From positions 5,580,001-5,644,000 of the forward strand of contig NZ_CP195100.1 in NCBI RefSeq assembly GCF_051175315.1: 64,000 bases of DNA, written 5' to 3'. The position numbers were made by a program, and so were the translations under genes. The stretch is from Tundrisphaera sp051175315 (GTDB lineage Bacteria; Planctomycetota; Planctomycetia; Isosphaerales; Isosphaeraceae). This document shows positions 9,184 to 16,971 of the stretch, one piece after another (position 1 is the stretch's first letter; each line of letters opens with the position of its first letter). Below the pieces are notes generated by a model. The model was not told where the DNA came from and did not search any database. It was given only the letters and a program-made list of their open reading frames with translations.

Positions 9184-9561
9184 TCAGCAGCGCAACGGAG
9201 GGGCCAGCGCGAACGCCTGCCGGTGCCCGCCGAGGGCGGAGGGCCGGAGCGTGGCGGTGGCCGGGATCAGGCCGGGGAGTTGGATCCGGTGATCGGCCGG
9301 GCCCGGGAGCATGGTCCGGGCCTCGGGCTGGCCGTCCGAGTCCTCCGCATCATCCAGCGAGGAGGATTCCCTCGACCACCCGGGGGCGGTCGGTGCATCG
9401 ACCCCGCGGACCGAGGCGTCGGCCTTCACCAAGGTGGGGAACGCCGGTGCACGGTCGGCGCCGGGAAGGTTGATCGACGCCAGCGGGTACTGCTCCGGCC
9501 AGGCGACCAGGCAGGACAGGACGAGACAGAGGATGGGCAACTGGCGGAACCGGTTGAACAA
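9184..9561 (-). CDS. Possible small exported protein upstream of the RND genes
   Basis: A 125-codon frame on the operon strand, 173 bp before the RND gene. It has a hydrophobic N-terminus (FRQLPILCLVLSCLVAW) like a signal peptide, then a low-complexity middle and a His/Cys end (GGHRQAFALAPPLRC). The only start is TTG at 9561, without a convincing ribosome site. Competing frames on both strands overlap it, so it may be spurious. It is listed because its position, strand and signal-like start fit the small accessory proteins found at heads of metal-efflux operons. No function can be assigned. Confidence 0.4.
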   Translation of the reverse strand: MFNRFRQLPILCLVLSCLVAWPEQYPLASINLPGADRAPAFPTLVKADASVRGVDAPTAPGWSRESSSLDDAEDSDGQPEARTMLPGPADHRIQLPGLIPATATLRPSALGGHRQAFALAPPLRC

Positions 9562-9790
9562 GCTCGTGGAGTCCCGATCGGGCGAGAACCAAGGATGAAG
9601 GCGATCGACCCTCGATCATACGACGCATTCGTCGCAAAGGGCGAGATCAATCCTCGGAAGTTTTCCGTGTTGCGGTTTCGATTCAATTGCGATCGAACCA
9701 GCGGCTTGGTTCGATGCTCTGAGGGACTGAGATCCCGATCGGCATCCGACCCGGCCCCACTTTCCTCCAAAACGGATCGAGCCACCGACC

Positions 9791-10567
9791 ATGAACGAAG
9801 CGTCCCCAGGCGACCATGACCGCAATCTGTCCGCGGCCTTCGACGGCCAGGCGTCCCAGTTCGAGAAGGCCCCGGTCCAGACCGATCCCGCCGCGCTCGC
9901 CCGCCTGGTCCGGTTCGCGGACCTGCCCGGGTCGGCTTCGATCCTCGACGCGGGGTGCGGGCCGGGGCTGGTCAGCGAGGTCTTCGCGGAGGCCGGCCAT
10001 CGGGTGACCGGCGTGGACCTGTCCGCCGAGATGGTCGATCGTGCCGGCGTCCGATGCGCGCGGTTCGGCGACCGGGCGCGGTTCGCCCGCCAGTCGTTGT
10101 ACGACCCGATCGACGGGGGCCCGTTCGACGCCGCCGTGTCCCGCTACGTCCTCCACCACGTCGCCGAGCCGGAACGATTCATCGGCCGCCAGGTCGAACT
10201 GGTCCGCCCCGGCGGCGTGGTGATCCTGAGCGACCACACCACCGACCCCGACCCGGCGCGGGCCGAATGGCATCGCGACCTCGAATGGGCCCGGGATCGG
10301 ACCCACACCGCGAACTACACGGCCGGCCGCATCGCCGATCTGATGGCGCTCGCCGGGTTGGGCGAGCTCCGCCTGTTCGAGGAGCCTTTCACGCTCGACT
10401 TCGACGAATGGTTCGACCGCGGCACCCCCGCCAGGCCCAAGGATGAGGTCCGCGACGCGCTGCTGGCGGGGAGGTCGGCCCGCGGATTCCGCCCGGTCGC
10501 CGGATCCGACGGGTCGATCACGCTCCATTGTTGGCGGGCGGTGGTGCGGGGCGTGGTGCCGTCCTGA
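9791..10567 (+). CDS. Class I SAM-dependent methyltransferase
   Basis: A 258-residue methyltransferase with the SAM-binding motif I as ILDAGCGPGLVSEVF (about residue 55), the acidic post-motif II residue in VTGVDLSAEMVDRA, and YVLHHVAEPERF plus VRPGGVVILSDHT as later motifs. The layout is the UbiE/Methyltransf_11 type acting on small molecules. The substrate is unknown. It is not EgtD, which is much longer, so it does not supply the missing partner of the egtB gene elsewhere in the window. It lies alone between divergent efflux genes and the DsbD-like gene. Confidence 0.88.
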   Translation: MNEASPGDHDRNLSAAFDGQASQFEKAPVQTDPAALARLVRFADLPGSASILDAGCGPGLVSEVFAEAGHRVTGVDLSAEMVDRAGVRCARFGDRARFARQSLYDPIDGGPFDAAVSRYVLHHVAEPERFIGRQVELVRPGGVVILSDHTTDPDPARAEWHRDLEWARDRTHTANYTAGRIADLMALAGLGELRLFEEPFTLDFDEWFDRGTPARPKDEVRDALLAGRSARGFRPVAGSDGSITLHCWRAVVRGVVPS

Positions 10568-10583
10568 CCGGGTGGGGGTCGCC

Positions 10584-10618
10584 TTGTCCCTCCCCCGGAT
10601 TGGCCTTAGGATAAGGCC
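10584..10618 (+). promoter_or_regulatory. Candidate promoter with palindrome over the -10 box
   Basis: TTGTCC (10584-10589) and TAGGAT (10607-10612) are spaced by exactly 17 bp, each matching sigma-70 consensus at 4 of 6 positions. A perfect inverted repeat GGCCTTA-GGA-TAAGGCC (10602-10618) covers the -10 element, as a repressor operator would. It lies 54 bp before the GTG of the DsbD-like gene. Prediction only. Confidence 0.4.
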
Positions 10619-10671
10619 ATCGCCGCGCGGAGGGATGCTCCGCCCGGACGGCTTTCCCCGGGGGACTTGAC

Positions 10672-13440
10672 GTGATCAGCCTTTCACTTCACCGGCCACG
10701 GTCCGCGACGTCGTGCGTCCGGCTCGCGTCGGCCGTCTTGCTCGCCCTGATGACGTTCAGCCCCCCGGCCGCCCCGGCGGCCGACCTGCAACCGGCCAAG
10801 AAGGACAGCAACAAGCGGGCCCAACCCAAGGACGCGACGCTGACCGCCAGCGTCACCCCGGCCGAGGCCCGGCCGGGAGAGACGGTCACCTACAAGGTCA
10901 CGGCCCGGATGGAGCCGACCTGGCACATCTACGCCTATAACAAGACCCAGCCGGACGACGGACCCCGGCTCACCCAGTTCGACTTCTTCGACCCGGCCGG
11001 CCTCAAGGTCGTCGGGGAATGGACGCCGTCGCGGCCGCCGATCCAGAAGAACGAGCCGGCGTTTCCCGACATCCCCTTCCTCGAATTCTACGAGGAGGAG
11101 GTGACCTGGAGCATCAAGCTCACGGTCCCCGCCGACGCCGCCCCGGGCAAGAAGACCCTCAGGTGCCAGGCGGCCTACCAACTCTGCTCCGACCAGAGTT
11201 GCAGCTTCCCCGGCCAGTGGACCCTGCCCGACGTCTCCCTCACGATCAAGCCGAAGGCCGCCGGTGCGGCTCCCCCGCCCGAGGTCATGAACGATATCCC
11301 GGCCGACGCCTCGCTGGTGCGGGTCTCCGCCGAGGCCCCGTCCGCGTCCCCCGCCAAGCCGGCCAAGAAGGACAGCAACCCCCGGGCGAAGCCCAAGGAT
11401 GTCGCCTTCACCACCGCCATCGAGCCGGCGACCGCCCGGCCCGGCGACACGGTCCAACTCCGGGTCACGGCCAGGATCAACCCGCCCTGGCATCTCTACA
11501 AGTATGCCAAGGTGCAGCCGGACGGCCCGGGGCCGAAGCTCACCACCTTCGACCTCTTCGATCCCGCCGGCTTGACCCCCCAGGGGGAGTGGGCGGCCTC
11601 TCGGGCGCCGATCCAGAAGAAGGATCCCGCCTTCGAGGAGCTGGAATATGTCGAATTCTACGAGGATGAGGTGACCTGGAGCCTCCCGCTCCTGATCCCC
11701 GCCGATGCCACGCCGGGCAGCAAGACGGTCCAGGTCCAGGCGGGCTACATGATCTGCGCCAAGGTGTGCAGCATCCCCGGCCAGTGGACCCTCCCGGCGG
11801 CGACCTTGACCGTCGAGTCCGGGGGGACGGTGCCGGCAGCGGCTCCGGTCGCGGCGATCACCCCCCCTGCCCCGATCGTACCGGCCTCGGAGACCAGGTC
11901 GACCGATGACACCGCCGAGCAGGCTTCGCTCACCGGCCATCTCGAATTGTCGTCCATGAAATCGGACCGGGGCGGATTCCTCGGATTCCTCGTCCTGTGC
12001 GCCGGTGGGGGCCTGCTCGCCCTGGCCATGCCGTGCGTCTGGCCGATGATCCCGGTGACGGTGAATTTCTTCGTGAAGCAGGGCCAGAAGAAGGGCGGAG
12101 GCAACGCGACCGGGCTGGCGATCACCTACTGCCTGGCGATCATCGGGATCTTCACGGCGATCGGAGCGTTGTTCTCGGTCTTCCTGGGCGCCGGTTCGCT
12201 GTCCAAGCTGGCGAACAATCCCTGGCTGAATTTCGGGGTGGCCGGCCTGTTCATCGTCTTCGGCCTGAGCCTGCTCGGGCTGTTCGAGATCCGGCTGCCC
12301 AATGCCCTGCTCAACGCCTCGGTCCAGGGGGAGAGCCGGGGCGGGCTGGTGGGCGTCATGTTCATGGCGCTGACGCTGACGATCACCTCGTTCACCTGCA
12401 CCTTCCCCGTGGTCGGGGCCCTGCTGGTGGCGATGGCCAACGGCGAATACTTCCGGCCGATCATCGGGATGATCACGTTCGCCTCGGTCGTCGCGTTCCC
12501 GTTCTTCCTGCTCGCCCTGTCGCCGGGCCTGCTGGCGAAGATGCCCAGGAGCGGCGACTGGATGAATTCGGTCAAGGTGGTCGGCGGCCTGATCGAACTG
12601 GGGGCGGCGTTCAAGTTCCTCAACACCGCCGAATGCGCGTTCGTGGTGCCGAAGGAGGCCTGGACCAACGCCTACGCCGTCCTGACCATCTGGGTCGTGC
12701 TGGCAATGATCTGCGGGATCTACCTCCTCGGCCTATTCAAGACCGACCACGACCACGGCGACGCCGGGGTCGGGCCCGGCCGGATCGTCTTCGGTTGCGC
12801 GTTCCTCAGCCTGGCCCTGTTCCTGGCCCCGGCCCTGTTCGGGCGTCCTCCCCAGAGCCCGCTCTGGTACACGGTGGTCGGGCTCTTGCCCGCCGATGCG
12901 GGCGACCTCAAGGCCGAGAGCCACGGCGGAGGCGGCGGGGAGCGCCGGACGGCGGAGGCCTCGTCGTCCGATCCCAAGAAGGCGGAGCGGGAGCAGGTCG
13001 CCTTCCACGGCGTCGCGTGGGGGATGAGCTACGACGCCGCCATCGAGACCGCCAAGGCGACCGGCAAGCCCGTCCTGATCGACTTCACCGGGGTCAACTG
13101 CGCCAACTGCCGCCTGATGGAGCAGCAGGTCTTGCCCCGCGAGGACGTGGCCAAGGTCCTCGGCGAATTCGTCACGATCCAGCTCTACACCGACTTCGTC
13201 CCGATCAACTCGATCACCAAGGAGCAGCGGACCGAACTCGCGGAGCAGAACCTCGACCGCGAGATCAAGCTGACCGACGAGGCCACCAACCCGAACTATG
13301 TGGTCGTCGACGCCGAGGGCCGATTCATCGGCAAGATGGGGGGCTGGAATTCCCCCGGCGACTTCATCGCCTTCCTGAACGACGCCCTGACCCGGGCCCG
13401 GCAGACGGCCAGCCTGGGCCGGCCCGGGGTCGGGGGCTGA
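10672..13440 (+). CDS. DsbD-like thiol:disulfide interchange protein with duplicated N-terminal domain
   Basis: Moves reducing equivalents across the inner membrane to periplasmic thiols. The protein has 922 residues from a GTG start, with GGGGGA 6 nt upstream. A signal peptide is followed by two related DsbD-alpha-like immunoglobulin domains (about 44-200 and 232-385). Both begin PAKKDSN and carry a cysteine pair (CSDQSC in the first, CAKVC in the second) before PGQWTLP. The polytopic CcdA/DsbD-beta part (about 430-735) has the two membrane cysteines in MPCVWPMIPV and SFTCTFPVVG. A thioredoxin-like C-terminal domain holds C810-A-N-C813. Canonical DsbD has one alpha domain, so the duplication is unusual. 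Neighbouring cytochrome c biogenesis is a possible but unproven link. Confidence 0.92.
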   Translation: MISLSLHRPRSATSCVRLASAVLLALMTFSPPAAPAADLQPAKKDSNKRAQPKDATLTASVTPAEARPGETVTYKVTARMEPTWHIYAYNKTQPDDGPRLTQFDFFDPAGLKVVGEWTPSRPPIQKNEPAFPDIPFLEFYEEEVTWSIKLTVPADAAPGKKTLRCQAAYQLCSDQSCSFPGQWTLPDVSLTIKPKAAGAAPPPEVMNDIPADASLVRVSAEAPSASPAKPAKKDSNPRAKPKDVAFTTAIEPATARPGDTVQLRVTARINPPWHLYKYAKVQPDGPGPKLTTFDLFDPAGLTPQGEWAASRAPIQKKDPAFEELEYVEFYEDEVTWSLPLLIPADATPGSKTVQVQAGYMICAKVCSIPGQWTLPAATLTVESGGTVPAAAPVAAITPPAPIVPASETRSTDDTAEQASLTGHLELSSMKSDRGGFLGFLVLCAGGGLLALAMPCVWPMIPVTVNFFVKQGQKKGGGNATGLAITYCLAIIGIFTAIGALFSVFLGAGSLSKLANNPWLNFGVAGLFIVFGLSLLGLFEIRLPNALLNASVQGESRGGLVGVMFMALTLTITSFTCTFPVVGALLVAMANGEYFRPIIGMITFASVVAFPFFLLALSPGLLAKMPRSGDWMNSVKVVGGLIELGAAFKFLNTAECAFVVPKEAWTNAYAVLTIWVVLAMICGIYLLGLFKTDHDHGDAGVGPGRIVFGCAFLSLALFLAPALFGRPPQSPLWYTVVGLLPADAGDLKAESHGGGGGERRTAEASSSDPKKAEREQVAFHGVAWGMSYDAAIETAKATGKPVLIDFTGVNCANCRLMEQQVLPREDVAKVLGEFVTIQLYTDFVPINSITKEQRTELAEQNLDREIKLTDEATNPNYVVVDAEGRFIGKMGGWNSPGDFIAFLNDALTRARQTASLGRPGVGG

Positions 13441-13461
13441 TCGATCGCCCGGGCCGTGAGA

Positions 13462-13481
13462 GCCCGCCTCAGGCGGCGGGC
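13462..13481. terminator. Convergent hairpin between dsbD-like gene and purM
   Basis: GCCCGCC (13462-13468) pairs with GGCGGGC (13475-13481) around TCAGGC. It lies at the junction of convergent genes and overlaps the purM stop. There is no T-run, so it is a terminator candidate only. Confidence 0.4.
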
Positions 13482-14554
13482 GACTCGTCCCAGGTCACGC
13501 CCTTCTCGCCCTCGACGACCTCGCCGATCACCCAGGCCGGCTGCTTGACCTCGGAGCGGAGGTAGCGGGCGATCGCCTCGGCGTAGTACTCGGCGACGAC
13601 CAGCACCATGCCGATCCCCATGTTGAAGACGCGGAACATCTCCTCATCGGGGATGTTCCCGACCTTCTGCATCCACGGGAAGACGGGCGGCACGTCCCAG
13701 CACTTCCGCAGGCGGATCGCGCAGCCGTCGGGCAGGATGCGAGGCGGGTTGTCGATCAGCCCGCCGCCGGTGATGTGGGCGATCCCGTGGACGATCCGCT
13801 TGACCCGGTAATGGCGATAAACCGTCTTGAGCGCCCGGGTGTAGATCTTCGTCGGGCGGAGGAACTCGTCTGCCACCGTCGCGCCGAACTCGGGCACGAA
13901 CGAGTCGGCCTGGAGCCCGGCCCCCTCGAAGGCGATCTTCCGGGCCAGGCTGTAGCCGTTGGAGTGGAGGCCCGAGCTTCCGAGCCCGATCACCTTGTCG
14001 CCGGGGCGGATCTCGCGGCCGTCCAGCACCTGCTTGCGCTCGACCACGCCGAGGGCGAAGCCGGCCAGGTCATACTCCCCCGACTTATAGAAGTCGGGCA
14101 GGATGGCGGTCTCGCCCCCCATCAGGGCGCACTCGGCCTCGATGCAGCCGTCGCTGATCCCCTGGACAACCTTGCGGGTCAGCTCGGGGTCGTCCTTGCT
14201 CATGGCGACGTAGTCGAGGAACATCAACGGCTCGGCCCCGGCGCATAGGCAGTCGTTGACCGACATCGCCACGAGGTCGATCCCGACCGTCTCATGCCGG
14301 CCGGTGGCGAAGGCCAGCTTGAGCTTGGTCCCCACGCCGTCGGTGGAGGCCACCAGGACCGGGTCGTGATACTTGCGGGTCAGCAGGCGGATGCCGTCAT
14401 CGAGCCGGAACAGCCCGGCGAAACCGCCCGGCCAGTCCATGACCCGGGGCGAGTAGGTCCGCCGGAGCAGCGGGGGCAAGGCGGCCATCGTCTGCTCATA
14501 GGCGTCGAGGTCGACTCCGGACGCCTTGTAATCGAACGGCTCGGGCATGGTCAT
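13469..14554 (-). CDS. purM: Phosphoribosylformylglycinamidine cyclo-ligase
   Basis: AIR synthetase, the fifth step of purine synthesis, closing the imidazole ring of FGAM with ATP. About 361 residues. It has the family N-terminus (YKASGVDLDAYEQTM), PVLVASTDGVGTKLKLAF, the conserved DLVAMSVNDCLCAGAEPLMFLDY, the ALMGGETAILPDFY loop and HITGGGLIDNPPRILP near the end. The ATG at 14554 or the one at 14548 gives normal length; a longer upstream open frame adds a non-homologous 210-residue extension and is rejected. It is transcribed divergently from the cytochrome gene. No other purine gene lies nearby. Confidence 0.96.
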   Translation of the reverse strand: MTMPEPFDYKASGVDLDAYEQTMAALPPLLRRTYSPRVMDWPGGFAGLFRLDDGIRLLTRKYHDPVLVASTDGVGTKLKLAFATGRHETVGIDLVAMSVNDCLCAGAEPLMFLDYVAMSKDDPELTRKVVQGISDGCIEAECALMGGETAILPDFYKSGEYDLAGFALGVVERKQVLDGREIRPGDKVIGLGSSGLHSNGYSLARKIAFEGAGLQADSFVPEFGATVADEFLRPTKIYTRALKTVYRHYRVKRIVHGIAHITGGGLIDNPPRILPDGCAIRLRKCWDVPPVFPWMQKVGNIPDEEMFRVFNMGIGMVLVVAEYYAEAIARYLRSEVKQPAWVIGEVVEGEKGVTWDESPAA

Positions 14555-14667
14555 TCGCAGGGGCTTGGGGACGTCGCGGCATTGCGGGCACCCCAGGAGT
14601 GTACCCCAGGGATGCGGCCCGCGAAATAACCGTTCCGGCCCGACCTCGCACGAGGGGCGGGTGAGGC

Positions 14668-14694
14668 TTGATCGCGGCGTTGGCGCCCTATACT
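14668..14694 (+). promoter_or_regulatory. Candidate promoter of the cytochrome gene
   Basis: TTGATC (14668-14673) and TATACT (14689-14694) are spaced by 15 bp; reading CTTGAT as the -35 gives 16. They lie in an AT-richer patch about 55 bp before the ATG of the c-type cytochrome. Good match to sigma-70 consensus, slightly short spacer. Confidence 0.45.
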
Positions 14695-14749
14695 TTAGAG
14701 GCCTTCCAACCGGCACGCCTCTCGTCCCAACGATCCTGGAGCCTCGCTC

Positions 14750-15175
14750 ATGCTGCGCAAGTTCGCGATCCTGGCCGTCAGCGTCTCCGCCCTCGCCGGC
14801 CTGTCGTTTGCGGCCGACGATGACGATACCCCGTTCCAGAAGTCGATGACCCAGGTCAACAAGGCGAACGGAGCGCTCCGCAAGGCGACCCGCAACGAGG
14901 CCGAATTCAAGAAGGCCGGCGACTCGATCGGCAAGAACGCCGAGATCATCGCCAAGGTCGGGAAGGAATCGCGCGAGCTGAAGGACTTCGCCGAGAAGGA
15001 GAAGAAGCCGCTCGCCGAATGGACCAAGCTGATGGACGAGATGACCAAGGCCGCCGAGGACGTCTCCAAGGCCGCCGCCAAGCCCAAGGCAACCGCCGAA
15101 GAGGCCAAGACCGCCTTCACCGCCCTCAACAAGACCTGCGCCAACTGCCACAACGTCTTCAAGAAGGACGAATAA
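14750..15175 (+). CDS. Exported c-type cytochrome, cytochrome c' (class II)-like
   Basis: A small periplasmic electron carrier or heme sensor of 141 residues. A clear signal peptide (FAILAVSVSALAGLSFA) precedes an acidic DDDDTP start and a lysine-rich, all-helical body. A single heme-binding CANCH lies eight residues before the C-terminus, the class II (cytochrome c') placement. There is no obvious distal methionine ligand. GGAG lies 8 nt before the ATG. It is separated from the DsbD-like gene only by purM; DsbD-type proteins can supply reductant for heme attachment, but a direct link here is inference. Confidence 0.85.
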   Translation: MLRKFAILAVSVSALAGLSFAADDDDTPFQKSMTQVNKANGALRKATRNEAEFKKAGDSIGKNAEIIAKVGKESRELKDFAEKEKKPLAEWTKLMDEMTKAAEDVSKAAAKPKATAEEAKTAFTALNKTCANCHNVFKKDE

Positions 15176-15190
15176 GATCCGCACGGCCCG

Positions 15191-15222
15191 GGCCTGCGAC
15201 CCTCAATTCCGGGTCGCAGGCC
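15191..15222. terminator. Strong convergent terminator hairpin
   Basis: GGCCTGCGACCC (15191-15202) and GGGTCGCAGGCC (15211-15222) form a perfect 12-bp stem with an 8-nt loop. It lies between the convergent cytochrome and LURP-like genes, 15 bp after the cytochrome stop. It is symmetrical and so could serve both genes. Confidence 0.7.
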
Positions 15223-15247
15223 GGCCGAGTGCGGCGGGCCGGGCCGA

Positions 15248-15850
15248 TCACCCCCTCTGCCGGCCCTCGATGGCCAGCAGGAGGACGACGGTCGCGACGG
15301 CCAGGGGGCGGGGCAGGAGCTGATCCGTGTCCTGGCTCAGGTCGACGTCGAACTTCTGGATGAACGGGTTGAAGTGCTGGCGCATCGAGCCGACCACCTG
15401 CCCATCCACCTCGATGTTGAAAGTTTGCGGCAGGAACAGCGAGGCCGCGTCCACGAACCGGCGGGCCAACGCCTTCCAGGTGCTTTCCTCGACCACCTTG
15501 CCGCGGACCACCCCGTCGGCGTCGAGGATCTCCCACGAGTCCTTGAACATCGAGGACCAGCCCTTCCGCCTCAGCGTGCCGATATGCTCCCCGGTCTGTG
15601 CATCATCGACCCGATAGGCGGCGCTGAAGTCCACGATGCGATCGGCCTTGATCCGGAGAAGTTCGGCCCCATCTCCGCCCGGTTCGTTGATCCGGATGTC
15701 TTCCTTGAGGCGGAAGGCCTTCTGCTCCGAGCGGGCCAGCGGGCGGCCATCGGTGGTCTCCAGGGTGAAGCCCGCCCCCAGGAGCTTGAAGACCTTTCTC
15801 CTCGCCCGGAAATGGTCCAGGCGATAGACTTCGGGTGTTTCCATTGTCAT
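15248..15850 (-). CDS. LURP-one-related / scramblase-like protein
   Basis: About 200 residues with the Tubby/LURP-one-related (phospholipid scramblase-like) pattern: FRARRKVFKLLGAGFTLET, then repeated short beta strands (EIRINEP-like, GEHIGTLRRKGWSSMFKDSWEI, FNIEVDGQVVGSMRQHFNPF). A C-terminal hydrophobic stretch (PLAVATVVLLLAIEG) fits the membrane-associated helix on which the Tubby barrel closes. The ATG at 15850 is preceded by GGAGG with 9 nt spacing and is preferred over a longer frame reaching 15922. The family is widespread in bacteria but its biochemical role is unsettled. No operon partner is visible. Confidence 0.7.
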   Translation of the reverse strand: MTMETPEVYRLDHFRARRKVFKLLGAGFTLETTDGRPLARSEQKAFRLKEDIRINEPGGDGAELLRIKADRIVDFSAAYRVDDAQTGEHIGTLRRKGWSSMFKDSWEILDADGVVRGKVVEESTWKALARRFVDAASLFLPQTFNIEVDGQVVGSMRQHFNPFIQKFDVDLSQDTDQLLPRPLAVATVVLLLAIEGRQRG

Positions 15851-15966
15851 CCGGTCGGACCTCCGGTCGATGCCTGATTTCTGGATGGCAGAGATGGTCG
15901 CCGACTCCCCGGCCGCGATCAAGTCCTTCGCCCATTGAACTTCGTGCCAAAAAGGCGGATCGGCCC

Positions 15967-16713
15967 GTGACCTGGCCAGCGCAGACCGCCATCGACTTCA
16001 CCCTGCCCGGGATCCCGGCCAACCTCGCCGCCGATGAAGCCCTGCTGATCGAAGCGGAGGAATCCGGCCATCCGGCCGTCCTCCGGTTCTGGGAGGCGGA
16101 CGAGACCGCGGTCATCCTGGGCGCCTCGTGCCGGATCGCCGCGGAAGTCCACGTCGAGGCTTGCCGCGACGACGGCGTGACGATCGCACGCCGGTCCAGC
16201 GGCGGCGGCACGGTGGTGATCGGGCCCGGTGCCCTCAACGTGACCGTGGTCGTGCCGATCGCCGCCGACCCGGAGTTCCTGTCCGTGGACCTGGCCCAGC
16301 GGGCGGTCCTCGGGCGGATCGCTTCGGCCCTGCGGCAGGCGGGCCCCGCGGTCGATGTCCAGGGATCGGGCGACTTGACCCTGGGAGGCCGGAAGTTCTC
16401 CGGGAGTGCCCAGCGACGACTGCGCACGATGATGATGATCCATGCGAGCATCCTGTACGATTTCCCGCTCGACCTCGTGGATCGCTACTTGCCCATGCCC
16501 CCTCGTCGACCGTCTTATCGCGCGGAACGGACCCATGCGGAGTTTCTGACCAATCTCCCCCTCCCCCGGGCAAAAATAATCGAAGCGATCTCGGGAGAGT
16601 TGGGGGCGTCGCAACCAATGGGTCAGGAGGGAGATACGCTCATCCCGATGGGGCGGGCACGGCGGCTCCTGGGGGAGAAATTTTCAGATCATCGGTGGAT
16701 CGGGCGACTTTGA
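15967..16713 (+). CDS. Lipoate--protein ligase (LplA-type)
   Basis: Biotin/lipoyl ligase-fold enzyme of about 248 residues, likely attaching or transferring lipoate on E2 lipoyl domains. Visible motifs are PAVLRFWEADETAVILG, ARRSSGGGTVVIGPGALN (the R-R-x-S-G-G-G-x-V signature), GSGDLTLGGRKFSGSAQRR with the catalytic lysine of the G-x-K-F/I-x-G-x-x-Q motif, and HASILYDF. The start is taken as GTG 15967, which begins just before the conserved domain; an ATG at 15835 would add a non-homologous leader overlapping the opposite gene. It lies 259 bp before sucA, whose partner SucB is a likely substrate. The choice between LplA and the octanoyl-transferase LipM is not settled. Confidence 0.88.
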   Translation: MTWPAQTAIDFTLPGIPANLAADEALLIEAEESGHPAVLRFWEADETAVILGASCRIAAEVHVEACRDDGVTIARRSSGGGTVVIGPGALNVTVVVPIAADPEFLSVDLAQRAVLGRIASALRQAGPAVDVQGSGDLTLGGRKFSGSAQRRLRTMMMIHASILYDFPLDLVDRYLPMPPRRPSYRAERTHAEFLTNLPLPRAKIIEAISGELGASQPMGQEGDTLIPMGRARRLLGEKFSDHRWIGRL

Positions 16714-16773
16714 ACGTAATGCGAGTTGGGCCCATCGCGGGGGGCCGACGTCGCGGGTCATCGGGCAATGAAC

Positions 16774-16802
16774 CTGCCGCCGGTCCGTCGGGGCTCTATA
16801 CT
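16774..16802 (+). promoter_or_regulatory. Candidate promoter for the sucAB genes
   Basis: TATACT at 16797-16802 (5 of 6 consensus) with CTGCCG at 16774-16779, 17 bp upstream. It lies in the 258-bp gap between the lipoate ligase and sucA, giving a leader of about 165 nt. The -35 match is weak. Confidence 0.35.
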
Positions 16803-16971
16803 ATTGCAGAGAGACCGACGAACAGGGTTTGGGTCCTGTCCTGATTTCGGTATGCTGGGCGGAGGAGACATGTGCCTCAGGACGGCGCAAGTCCTCGCCC
16901 AAGTTTTGGCGAAGCACGTCTAATCGACTGGGGCCGCGTCGCCCGCGCCGCCCCCAGGGGATCAAGCTCCC

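Noticed and set aside
5780..9292. A 1,170-codon open frame on the + strand opposite the RND pump gene
   Set aside because: It is rich in Asp, Arg, Gly and Leu with no recognisable domain and is exactly antisense to a well-supported CusA gene. Such long antisense frames arise from strong GC bias at third codon positions.
9082..9819. A 245-codon + strand frame before the methyltransferase
   Set aside because: It has no signal, domain or ribosome site, reads into the methyltransferase start in another frame, and its composition is that of non-coding GC-rich DNA. The small - strand frame here is more gene-like, though itself doubtful.
15835..15966. A 44-codon N-terminal extension of the lipoate ligase
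   Set aside because: It overlaps the start of the divergent LURP-like gene and has no ligase homology; the GTG at 15967 is closer to the conserved domain.
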